64,000 bases of DNA from Burkholderia stabilis (GTDB taxonomy: Bacteria; Pseudomonadota; Gammaproteobacteria; Burkholderiales; Burkholderiaceae), in assembly GCF_001742165.1 (NCBI RefSeq), contig NZ_CP016444.1, positions 806,001 through 870,000 on the forward strand, written 5' to 3'. The stretch's first letter is position 1, and every line of letters begins with the position of its first letter. The notes under the pieces are model-generated. The model was not told the DNA's origin and ran no database searches. It saw nothing but the letters and a program-made list of their open reading frames with translations. Of this stretch, positions 57,139 through 64,000 are shown in pieces. Made by a program: the position numbers and the translations under genes.

Positions 57139-58050
57139 ATGGGCACGCACATCACCCTTCGCCAGATCGAATACTTCATCTCCGTGGCCGACACCGGCCA
57201 GATCTCGCAGTCCGCCAACCTGTGCGCGGTGTCTCAATCGTCGATGACGATCGCGTTGAAGAACCTCGAGGATGCGGTGGGTGTCACGCTGCTTCAGCGT
57301 CATTCGAAAGGGGTACGGCTCACGCAAGCTGGCGAGCGATTCCTGCGGCATGTCCAGCACGCGACGATGTCCGTCGACCGTGCCGTCGCGGCGGCACAGG
57401 AGGATCCCGAGCAAATCTCGGGGCATGTCCGCATCGGCGTAACCGAAACCATCTCGGCTTACCTGATGCCGTCGCTGATGTCCCTCGTTGCCCAGCGTTT
57501 CGGCAAGTTGAGCGTGAGCATCGTCGAGAGCGAACGCGAAGCGATCGAGGGAATGCTCGTCGATGATCGCCTCGATATTGCGCTGCTGCTGGTGTCGAAC
57601 GCGCCGGAAATCAAGGAATTGAAGTACGAGACGATTCTTCGCTCCACGCGCAGGCTGTGGGCTCATCCGGAGCATCCGCTGCTGGAGGCGCAGCGGGTCA
57701 CGCTCGACGATGTCGCGCGCGAGAACTATCTGCTGCTGGACATGGACGAGCATCTGCGGACCGTCGGCAAGTATTGGGGAGACTACGGAATCACGCCGAA
57801 CATCTGGATGCAAAGCAAATCGATCGAAGCCGTCAGAAGCTTCGTTGCGCTCGGGCAGGGTGTCACGATTCTGTCGGATCTGGTGTATCGGCCCTGGTCG
57901 CTGGAAGGCAACCGGATCAGTCGCCGGAGCCTCAGCGTCACGGTCCCGACCATGGATGTCGGCGCGGTATGGCACCGGGACGGCGTGATGTCGACACCGT
58001 GCCGTGCATTGCTGGATCTGTTACGGTCACAAAAAAAGATTACGCGGTAG
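57139..58050 (+). CDS. LysR-family regulator, divergent from the molybdoenzyme
   Basis: A 303-residue regulator. HTH: I-T-L-R-Q-I-E-Y-F-I-S-V-A-D-T-G-Q-I-S-Q-S-A, then Q-S-S-M-T-I-A-L-K-N-L-E. The effector domain begins G-H-V-R-I-G-V-T-E-T and ends shortly after G-A-V-W-H-R-D-G. It is similar in type to the regulator at 36925-37854. Position and the T-N11-A dyad make the molybdoenzyme operon its probable target. Confidence 0.88.
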   Translation: MGTHITLRQIEYFISVADTGQISQSANLCAVSQSSMTIALKNLEDAVGVTLLQRHSKGVRLTQAGERFLRHVQHATMSVDRAVAAAQEDPEQISGHVRIGVTETISAYLMPSLMSLVAQRFGKLSVSIVESEREAIEGMLVDDRLDIALLLVSNAPEIKELKYETILRSTRRLWAHPEHPLLEAQRVTLDDVARENYLLLDMDEHLRTVGKYWGDYGITPNIWMQSKSIEAVRSFVALGQGVTILSDLVYRPWSLEGNRISRRSLSVTVPTMDVGAVWHRDGVMSTPCRALLDLLRSQKKITR

Positions 58051-58397
58051 CGAGTGCGTCGTAGACGTGACGCCAGATGGAACCCTGGCACACGCTCGCT
58101 AACCAAGCATCAAGTCGGCGAACACGTGTAATGTTGCATGACGGTGCGGTCTCCGCTGTTCGTCGCGATGACGTCGCTCGCGCGCGACTTGATCCTGCGA
58201 GGCGCGACCGACAGCCCTGGGCGGATGCGGATGACGACCTTCGGCATCGTGTTGCTCGCGGTGGGCGTGCTGATCCTGAATGTCGGCCAGCATCGCTTTC
58301 CGGCCGAGGTCAACGATGATGTGCATGCGCGCCGCTGACACGCGGCCGCCATGCTGCCCATGTATGCCATGTCTCTGTCTCTACAGGAGGGGGCCGG
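58051..58397. other. Intergenic region with one doubtful small frame
   Basis: A frame ending at 58338 could start at ATG 58225 and encode about 37 residues with one membrane helix (T-F-G-I-V-L-L-A-V-G-V-L-I-L). The ribosome site is poor and the opposite strand is equally open, so I do not call it. GGAGGG before the next gene lies at the right end. Confidence 0.35.
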
Positions 58398-58595
58398 ATG
58401 AGCACGCATTCAGTCGAAGCCCGGCAGGCGATCGAATTGCAGCGAGCGTCGTCGGACGCATACCGGCAGGCACGCGACGCGTATGACGCCGATCCGGCGC
58501 GCGCACACGCGGCGTCCGTCGACGCGCTGCAGCAGGCGGCCGCGCAAGCGTATGCCGACGCGGCCCGCGCACGTGTTGCCGCAACCGGCGCCTGA
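58398..58595 (+). CDS. Small Ala-rich hypothetical protein
   Basis: A 65-residue soluble, alanine-rich (roughly one third) and probably wholly helical protein (A-Y-R-Q-A-R-D-A-Y, A-A-A-Q-A-Y-A-D-A-A-R-A-R). CAGGAGGGGG precedes ATG 58398, a good ribosome site. Function unknown. Confidence 0.6.
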   Translation: MSTHSVEARQAIELQRASSDAYRQARDAYDADPARAHAASVDALQQAAAQAYADAARARVAATGA

Positions 58596-58712
58596 GTCGA
58601 ACCCCGGGTCGCCGGCGCACGATGGGCGCCCGTCCCGTATCCGCTGCGCCGGACCGTTGTGCCGTACGACGTGCGGCGGCCGCGCGGCTCATTCACGCGA
58701 GGGAGGTATCGA

Positions 58713-59168
58713 ATGACGAAGCAACTGATCGTCGCCGTGTTCGGCGATGTCGAAACGGCCCGGAAGGCCGCGAGCGATTTCGAGGCGTTGTCGGAAAAGA
58801 ACGAAGGATTCCATATCGAGAACGGTGTCGTCGTCGAGAAGGATGCGACCGGCAAGCTCGCGGTGCTCGATGCCGAATCGCGGCCGTTCAAGGGCGGCGT
58901 GATCGGCGCGATCGCGGGCGGGCTGCTCGGCCTGCTCGCCGGGCCGATCGGGGTGGTGACGGGAATGGCGGCCGGTGCGGGCGCGGGCATTCTCGCGCAT
59001 GCGGCCGGCAATGCGCTGCTCGACGGCACGTTCGTCGAAACGGTTGCGGCGCGGCTCTTGCCAGGCAGCATCGCGATCATTCTCGAGGCGAAGGAAGACA
59101 CGCCGTTTTCGGTCGACAACGTCGTGACGGGATTCGGCGGCAAGGTCTTCCGCCAGTCGCTCGATTGA
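58713..59168 (+). CDS. DUF1269-type membrane-associated protein
   Basis: A 151-residue protein. After an N-terminal ferredoxin-like strand (L-I-V-A-V-F-G-D) comes a long glycine-rich hydrophobic segment (G-G-V-I-G-A-I-A-G-G-L-L-G-L-L-A-G-P-I-G, then M-A-A-G-A-G-A-G-I) as in DUF1269/DUF6325 proteins, which are linked to stress responses without known chemistry. GGGAGGT precedes ATG 58713. It lies 34 bases before the next small gene on the same strand. Confidence 0.75.
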   Translation: MTKQLIVAVFGDVETARKAASDFEALSEKNEGFHIENGVVVEKDATGKLAVLDAESRPFKGGVIGAIAGGLLGLLAGPIGVVTGMAAGAGAGILAHAAGNALLDGTFVETVAARLLPGSIAIILEAKEDTPFSVDNVVTGFGGKVFRQSLD

Positions 59169-59202
59169 GCGAACCGCTTTCGGACCGTTCCAGGAGAACA
59201 GC

Positions 59203-59451
59203 ATGCGCATCGATCAATCGTACCGGGGCTTCGACATCGCGGCGACGCTGTCGCCGCTGCCGGGCAACCGCGCGGTCGCGAACGTCGACGTGACGACCGA
59301 AGATCCGGCCCGCATCGCCGATCTCGGCACGGGCAAGTTCATGCAGATCAGCAAGTGGGTCGAGTCGAACGACGTCGCGCTGCTGACGGTGGTGTTCGAC
59401 GCGTGCAAGGTTGCGATCGACCACTACGCGGACAACGTCGACGACGCGTGA
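59203..59451 (+). CDS. Conserved small hypothetical protein
   Basis: An 82-residue soluble protein beginning M-R-I-D-Q-S-Y-R-G-F-D-I-A-A, with alternating beta strands, then W-V-E-S-N-D and V-V-F-D-A-C-K-V-A-I-D-H. CAGGAGAA is seven bases from ATG 59203. Probably co-transcribed with the DUF1269 gene. No function recognised. Confidence 0.65.
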   Translation: MRIDQSYRGFDIAATLSPLPGNRAVANVDVTTEDPARIADLGTGKFMQISKWVESNDVALLTVVFDACKVAIDHYADNVDDA

Positions 59452-59487
59452 ACCCGCGCGCCGTCGAACCGGCTCGCGCGCGTCGCG

Positions 59488-60648
59488 TCAGGTCAGCCGG
59501 TACGACTGCGCGCCCGTTCCCGCGAGCGTGCCGCCGTCGACGATCAGGTATTCATTGCGGATCGGCCGGCCGTCGAACCAGCACTGCAGGATCTCCAGCG
59601 TGCCGGCCGCATAGCGCGCCTGCGCCGACAGCGACGTGCCGGAGATGTGCGGCGTCATCCCGTTGAACGGCATCGCGCGCCACGGGTGATCGGCCGGCGC
59701 GGGCTGCGGAAACCACACGTCGCCGCCGTAGCCGGCGAGATGGCCGGACGTGACCGCGCGCACCACGGCATCGCGATCGACCAGCTTCGCGCGCGCGGTG
59801 TTGATCAGGTACGCGCCGCGTTTCATCCGCGCGATCATCGCCGCGTCGAACAGGTGCTCGGTCGACGGATACAGCGGGATCTGCAGGTTGACGATGTCGA
59901 CCGCGGCGGCGAGCGACGCGGGATCGGCGTGATACGTGAGCCCGAGTTCCTGCTCGATCGCGGCGTCGAGCCGGTGCCGCTGTGTGTAGTGCAGGTGCAG
60001 GCCGAACGGCTTCAGCCGGCGCAACACCGCGAGACCGATGCGTCCCGCGCCGACCGTGCCGAAGTGCATCCCTTCGACGTCGTAGCTGCGCGACACGCAA
60101 TCGGCGATGTTCCAGCCGCCTTGCTGCGCGATCGCATGCGACGGCAGGTAGTTGCGCACCAGCGCGAGCGTCGTCATCACCACGTGTTCGGCCACGCTGA
60201 TGCTGTTCGAGCCGGTGACTTCCGCGACGGTGATGTGTGCGCGCGCCGCGGCGTCGAGATCGACATGATCGGAGCCGATGCCGGCCGTCAGCGCGAGCCT
60301 GAGCTTCGGCGCGCGGGCGATCCGTTCGGCGGTCAGGTACGCGGGCCAGAACGGCTGCGAAATCACCACGTCCGCGTCGGGCAGCCGGCGTTCGAATTCG
60401 GAATCGGGGCCGTCCTTGTCACTCGTCACGATCAGCGTGTGACCGTGCGCTTCCAGGTAGCCGCGCAGCCCGAGCGCGCCGGACACCGAGCCGACGAGTT
60501 CGCCGGGCCGGAAACCGGGCGGGCCGGCCGGCGTCGGCGCGGTTTGTCCGTCCGCGTATCGCGTGATGACCGGAATCGTGTCGCGCACGTAGTGCGGCGG
60601 ATAGCCGTCGACGGGATCGGGGTAGAGCACGCACAGGACGGTGGCCAT
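59488..60648 (-). CDS. NAD-dependent formate dehydrogenase
   Basis: A 386-residue D-2-hydroxyacid-dehydrogenase-fold enzyme oxidising formate to CO2 without metals. The family catalytic residues are all in place with an offset of two from the Pseudomonas enzyme: N148, R286, Q315 and H334. G-T-V-G-A-G-R-I-G binds NAD, and P-F-W-P-A-Y lies near residue 99-104. CAGGAG precedes ATG 60648. It stands as a single gene, convergent with the small protein cluster, and can supply NADH from formate under stress or one-carbon load. Confidence 0.93.
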   Translation of the reverse strand: MATVLCVLYPDPVDGYPPHYVRDTIPVITRYADGQTAPTPAGPPGFRPGELVGSVSGALGLRGYLEAHGHTLIVTSDKDGPDSEFERRLPDADVVISQPFWPAYLTAERIARAPKLRLALTAGIGSDHVDLDAAARAHITVAEVTGSNSISVAEHVVMTTLALVRNYLPSHAIAQQGGWNIADCVSRSYDVEGMHFGTVGAGRIGLAVLRRLKPFGLHLHYTQRHRLDAAIEQELGLTYHADPASLAAAVDIVNLQIPLYPSTEHLFDAAMIARMKRGAYLINTARAKLVDRDAVVRAVTSGHLAGYGGDVWFPQPAPADHPWRAMPFNGMTPHISGTSLSAQARYAAGTLEILQCWFDGRPIRNEYLIVDGGTLAGTGAQSYRLT

Positions 60649-60890
60649 CGGGTAGCACTCCTGGTGATGGAATGAAGGCGGCGTGGCATGCGAATTGCGT
60701 GTGCCGCGCAGAACGTGTCGCAAGCCGCATCGGCGTGTTGCGCCGCAACGTTGATGACGTTCTACGCCGGTCGCGGACCGCATACAAGTTACAGTCGGTG
60801 TTTGCGTGCGCTGCGGGGTCGTCTGTACCTGTTCTTTTCATGAAGGACGCCGATAATGGGATCGTTACCTGACTCTCCGGGAGCGACGTC

Positions 60891-62423
60891 ATGTCCGGAA
60901 ACGACGCCTCGCCGTCACGCCCTGATCTCGCACAGGGCATCGCGCTCGACGATATCGCCGACGGCGCGATGATCGAAGGCCATGTCGGCGATGCGTCGGT
61001 GCTGCTCGTGCGCCGCGCCGACGAACTGTTCGCCGTGGGCGCGCAATGCCCGCACTACGGCGCGCCGCTGGCCGACGGCCTGCTGGTCGGCGAGACGATC
61101 CGGTGCCCGTGGCACCACGCGGCGTTCTGCCTGCGCACCGGCGAACTGCTGCGCGCGCCGGCGCTGGACGGGCTGCCGTGCTGGCGTGTCGAACGCCGCG
61201 ACGGCCGCGCCGTCGTGCTCGATGCGCGGCCGGCCGCCGTGCCGCCGGCGCTGAATTCGCCCGGGTTGCCCGCATCGGTGGTGATCGTCGGCGGCGGCGC
61301 CGCCGCGATTGCGGCCGCCGTGACGTTGCGGCAGGAGGGCTATCCGCATCCCGTCACGCTGCTGAGCGCCGACCGCGATCCGCCGTACGACCGGCCGAAC
61401 CTGTCGAAGGACTATCTCGCGGGTACGGCCGACGCTGACTGGCTGCCGCTGCGCGCGCCGTCCTTCTATGCCGAACAGCGCATCGACGTGCGATGCGGCA
61501 CGCGCGTCGCACGAATCGATCCCGCGCAGCAAGCGGTCGAGCTGGCCGACGGCAGCCGGCTCGCATACGGCGCGCTGCTGCTTGCCACCGGCGCCGAGCC
61601 GAACCGGCTGACCGTGCCCGGCGCCGACCTGCCGCACGTATGCGTGCTCCGGTCGCGCGCCGATTGCGATGCGCTGATCGGCAAGCTGAAAACCGCGCGC
61701 CGCTGCGTCGTGGTCGGCGCGAGTTTCATCGGACTTGAAGCGGCCGCCGCGCTGCGCACGCGCGGGCTCGACGTGCACGTCGTCGCGCCCGATGCGCATC
61801 CGATGGCACGCGTGCTCGGCGAAGCGCTCGGCGACACGATCAAGGCGCTGCACGAGTCGCACGGCGTCGTGTTTCATCTCGGCGCGACGCCCGCCCAGAT
61901 CTCGCCGGACAGCGTCACGCTGTCGACCGGCGAGATGCTGCCGGCCGAGGTCGTGGTGGTCGGCATCGGCGTGCATCCGAACGTCGCGCTCGCACAGGAC
62001 GCGGGCCTTGCCGTCGAGCGCGGCGTGACCGTCGACCGCTTTCTTCAAACGAGTGCGCCCGGCATTTACGCGGCGGGCGACATCGCGCGCTGGCCCGATC
62101 CGCTGACGGGCGAGCGTATTCGCGTCGAGCACTGGGTCGTCGCCGAGCGGCAGGGGATCGTCGCGGCGCGCAACATGCTCGGGCAGCAGCAGCCATTCGA
62201 TGCGGTGCCGTTCTTCTGGAGCCAGCATTACGACATGACGGTCAACTATGTCGGGCACGCGGAGCAATGGGACCGTGTCGAGATCGACGGCGACCTCGCG
62301 GCGCACGACTGCTCGATCGCGTACTGGCGCGGCGACACGCGGCTCGCGGTGGCCACGGTCGGGCGCGATCTCGACAGTTTGAAGGCGGAAGCAGCACTCG
62401 AGCGGCAGATTGCAGCCGCGTGA
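60891..62423 (+). CDS. Rieske-domain ferredoxin/NAD(P)H reductase (AIFM3-like)
   Basis: A 510-residue fusion. The N-terminal Rieske [2Fe-2S] domain has C53-P-H55 and C72-P-W-H75. Two dinucleotide-binding folds follow (V-V-I-V-G-G-G-A-A-A-I at about 127, V-V-V-G-A-S-F-I-G-L-E near 275), D-R-P-N-L-S-K-D-Y-L and the A-A-G-D-I-A motif of FAD binding. The C-terminal reductase domain ends with D-S-L-K-A-E. The layout resembles ferredoxin reductases of oxygenase systems, but no oxygenase is adjacent. Transcribed divergently from formate dehydrogenase across about 240 bases. Confidence 0.9.
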   Translation: MSGNDASPSRPDLAQGIALDDIADGAMIEGHVGDASVLLVRRADELFAVGAQCPHYGAPLADGLLVGETIRCPWHHAAFCLRTGELLRAPALDGLPCWRVERRDGRAVVLDARPAAVPPALNSPGLPASVVIVGGGAAAIAAAVTLRQEGYPHPVTLLSADRDPPYDRPNLSKDYLAGTADADWLPLRAPSFYAEQRIDVRCGTRVARIDPAQQAVELADGSRLAYGALLLATGAEPNRLTVPGADLPHVCVLRSRADCDALIGKLKTARRCVVVGASFIGLEAAAALRTRGLDVHVVAPDAHPMARVLGEALGDTIKALHESHGVVFHLGATPAQISPDSVTLSTGEMLPAEVVVVGIGVHPNVALAQDAGLAVERGVTVDRFLQTSAPGIYAAGDIARWPDPLTGERIRVEHWVVAERQGIVAARNMLGQQQPFDAVPFFWSQHYDMTVNYVGHAEQWDRVEIDGDLAAHDCSIAYWRGDTRLAVATVGRDLDSLKAEAALERQIAAA

Positions 62424-62463
62424 CAGTCGCACGGTGACACGATCCCGATCCATCGGAGGCGAG

Positions 62464-62841
62464 ATGAATCCCGAAGTTCGCACACGTTTCGAAACCGAAT
62501 TCGCGCCGCGCATTGCGGCGCGCCTGCTCGGCCTGTACCGGCCCGGGGAAGTGAAGGTCGAGGTCGTGCCGCACGACGGGCAAGGCAGCCCGACCTGCGT
62601 CGACGTGATCGGCCTCACGTCGACGGTCGGCCTGCCGAACCGGCTGAACGCGCGGCTCGCGTGGAGCGACGATGCGATCGACGGCCTGCTGGCCGAGCCC
62701 GACCGCAGCCGCTTCGATCGTTATCTCGCGGCGCTGCCGGTCAGGATCGAACGATGGCAGATGGCGTTGCCGGTCGACTTCAGCACGCGAACCCAGCGCG
62801 ACCGCGAGATCCTGATCGGCGACCTGGATTTCGACGCGTGA
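62464..62841 (+). CDS. Conserved hypothetical protein (Burkholderia DUF5594-like)
   Basis: A 125-residue protein beginning M-N-P-E-V-R-T-R-F-E-T-E-F-A-P-R-I, with V-E-V-V-P-H-D-G-Q-G and W-S-D-D-A-I-D-G. I recall this from Burkholderia annotations as DUF5594, but cannot verify the number. GGAGGCG precedes ATG 62464. It follows the Rieske reductase by 40 bases on the same strand. Confidence 0.65.
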   Translation: MNPEVRTRFETEFAPRIAARLLGLYRPGEVKVEVVPHDGQGSPTCVDVIGLTSTVGLPNRLNARLAWSDDAIDGLLAEPDRSRFDRYLAALPVRIERWQMALPVDFSTRTQRDREILIGDLDFDA

Positions 62842-62917
62842 CACGCGTCGTGCGATGCGTGTGCGCCCCGCGGACGAGGCACCGATGCAACGATGCACGC
62901 GGGTAAACCGCGCGCGG

Positions 62918-63136
62918 CTAGCGGTCGTGCGTCTTGATGATCACGCGGCCCTGGTCGATACCGCCGCGCAGCGCTTCGTCGCACGTGAGCCATTCGGGCG
63001 TGACGAGCTCGGGCGCAGGCAGGTCGACCGGCGCGCCGTCGCGGAAGATCCGCACCTGCGCGACCCACGCGCCGCGTGCGTTGCGCGTCGCGTCGACGCG
63101 AATCTCGTGATCCATGAAGGTGTCGGTGGCTTGCAT
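62918..63136 (-). CDS. Small conserved hypothetical protein
   Basis: A 72-residue soluble protein: M-Q-A-T-D-T-F-M-D-H-E-I-R-V-D-A-T, A-W-V-A-Q-V-R-I-F-R-D-G, and W-L-T-C-D-E-A. It resembles short Burkholderiales proteins of unknown role. An in-frame ATG lies seven codons downstream (F-M-D-H); the longer reading upstream to 63247 is not supported. Divergent from the MarC gene. Confidence 0.6.
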   Translation of the reverse strand: MQATDTFMDHEIRVDATRNARGAWVAQVRIFRDGAPVDLPAPELVTPEWLTCDEALRGGIDQGRVIIKTHDR

Positions 63137-63330
63137 CGGTCGGGGCCCTCCGTCGTTCGTGAACGCGCTTGCGGCGGCAGTGCAACGCGCGCCCGCGTCG
63201 ATGCCGGCGCCGCGCCGCTGAACGCGGTGCGTCGATCGTATCAGCATGGCGCGCGTGTTGCACCCGAAACGAACCGGAACCTGCCTGCGATTTTCCGCGC
63301 GGATCTGATGCGCGATAGGGGAGCGAACCT

Positions 63331-63969
63331 GTGGCCTTCGACCTGACGTTTTCCATCAAGGTGTTCGCGGCGCTGTTCGCGATCATGAACCCGATCGCGA
63401 ACATCCCGGTGTTCCTGTCGCTGACGCAAGGCGCGCCGGACGGTGTACGCCGCAAGGTTGCGCTGACGGCCGCGATCGGCGTGACGATCGGCTGCATCGT
63501 GTCGGCCGTCGCGGGCGGCGCGATCCTCCGCGTGTTCGGCCTGACGATCGACGATTTCCGGCTCGCGGGCGGGTTGCTGGTGCTGCTGATCGCGCTGTCG
63601 ATGCTGCATGGCGCGCCGAGCCGCCAGCATTCGCCGGGCGCGGACGAAGGCGCCGATCCGTCGGCGGCCGAAAGCATGGCGATCTACCCGCTGACGATTC
63701 CGCTGCTGGTCGGCCCCGGCACGATCGCGACGATGATCGTGCTCGGGCACGGCGCGTTCGCGACCGGGCAGGAACTCGCGTTCGCGCTCGGGCTTGCCGC
63801 GTTTCTCGTGCTGCTGGCCGCTGCGTTGCTGTCGGCGCCGCTGATCGGCCATTACCTGTCGCCGCGCGTGACGGCCGTCACGCAGCGCCTGATGGGGATG
63901 ATTCTCGCGGCGATCGCGATGCAGATGATCGTCGCGAGCCTGAAGGCCGTGTTCGGGCTGCCGCATTGA
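63331..63969 (+). CDS. MarC-family integral membrane protein
   Basis: A 212-residue protein with six hydrophobic segments. The MarC/UPF0056 signatures are visible: F-A-I-M-N-P-I-A-N-I-P-V-F near residue 16-28 and Y-P-L-T-I-P-L-L-V-G-P-G-T-I near residue 120-133, as two repeated N-P/T-I-P motifs. GTG start at 63331; upstream site is weak. Function unknown; despite the name, it is not required for antibiotic resistance in E. coli. Confidence 0.9.
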   Translation: MAFDLTFSIKVFAALFAIMNPIANIPVFLSLTQGAPDGVRRKVALTAAIGVTIGCIVSAVAGGAILRVFGLTIDDFRLAGGLLVLLIALSMLHGAPSRQHSPGADEGADPSAAESMAIYPLTIPLLVGPGTIATMIVLGHGAFATGQELAFALGLAAFLVLLAAALLSAPLIGHYLSPRVTAVTQRLMGMILAAIAMQMIVASLKAVFGLPH

Positions 63970-64000
63970 GCATCGGACGCCGGAACCCGGCCGTTTGATT

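Noticed and set aside
58138..58338. Small frame with one membrane helix between LysR and the Ala-rich gene
   Set aside because: No credible ribosome site and an equally open opposite strand.

Overview
The window looks like a secondary replicon of a Burkholderia cepacia complex-type betaproteobacterium. I infer this from the high GC content with strong third-position GC, the dense set of LysR, TetR, AraC and HxlR regulators, an OmpC-type porin with the Burkholderia N-terminus, and many small catabolic operons. No rRNA, tRNA, CRISPR array, insertion sequence or replication origin was seen. Only trpS is classically housekeeping.

Layout. 1-7 kb: the end of a bestrophin-like channel gene with a decayed SMI1/KNR4 remnant in frame behind it, small VOC, SnoaL and ABM proteins, an Old Yellow Enzyme plus alpha/beta hydrolase pair divergent from an HxlR regulator, and trpS. 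7.5-22 kb: an aromatic catabolic region. It has an MFS carrier, TetR regulator and porin, then an unusual one-component regulator (winged HTH fused to a solute-binding-protein fold) divergent from an operon. That operon encodes a YciI protein, a 3-hydroxyisobutyrate-dehydrogenase-like enzyme, a C-C bond hydrolase, hydroxyquinol 1,2-dioxygenase, a Dabb protein and maleylacetate reductase. A Tat lipoprotein, a second TetR with palindromic operators and a broken GMC oxidoreductase follow. 22-30 kb: a type VI secretion effector module (VgrG, phospholipase D effector, Sel1 lipoprotein, membrane protein, pentapeptide-repeat protein).

30-40 kb: a ThDP decarboxylase with an AraC regulator, then a flavin monooxygenase-RidA-DUF1028-ArgE-like deacylase operon, a LysR regulator and an NCS1 permease, which together look like uptake and breakdown of an N-containing compound. 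40-48 kb: an FdhF/YdeP-type molybdoenzyme, a ClpG/ClpK-type disaggregase and an encapsulin with a Dyp peroxidase carrying a cargo tail. 48-58 kb: an orphan LysR HTH protein, a divergent M24 peptidase homologue, and an operon of a 1148-residue molybdopterin/ferredoxin-reductase/[2Fe-2S] fusion, an ornithine cyclodeaminase homologue, an AtoE-type carrier and a LysR, with another LysR divergent from it. 58-64 kb: small stress-type proteins, NAD-formate dehydrogenase, a Rieske-type ferredoxin reductase and a MarC membrane protein.

The most unusual items are the HTH-SBP fusion regulator with its own perfect inverted repeat, the molybdoenzyme-reductase fusion, the hydroxyquinol operon whose entry step is not explained by a visible monooxygenase, the T6SS effector cluster, and a 62-bp dispersed intergenic repeat (54 of 62 identical) in front of two unrelated genes. 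All functional calls are by reading motifs and family resemblance; no database search was run.
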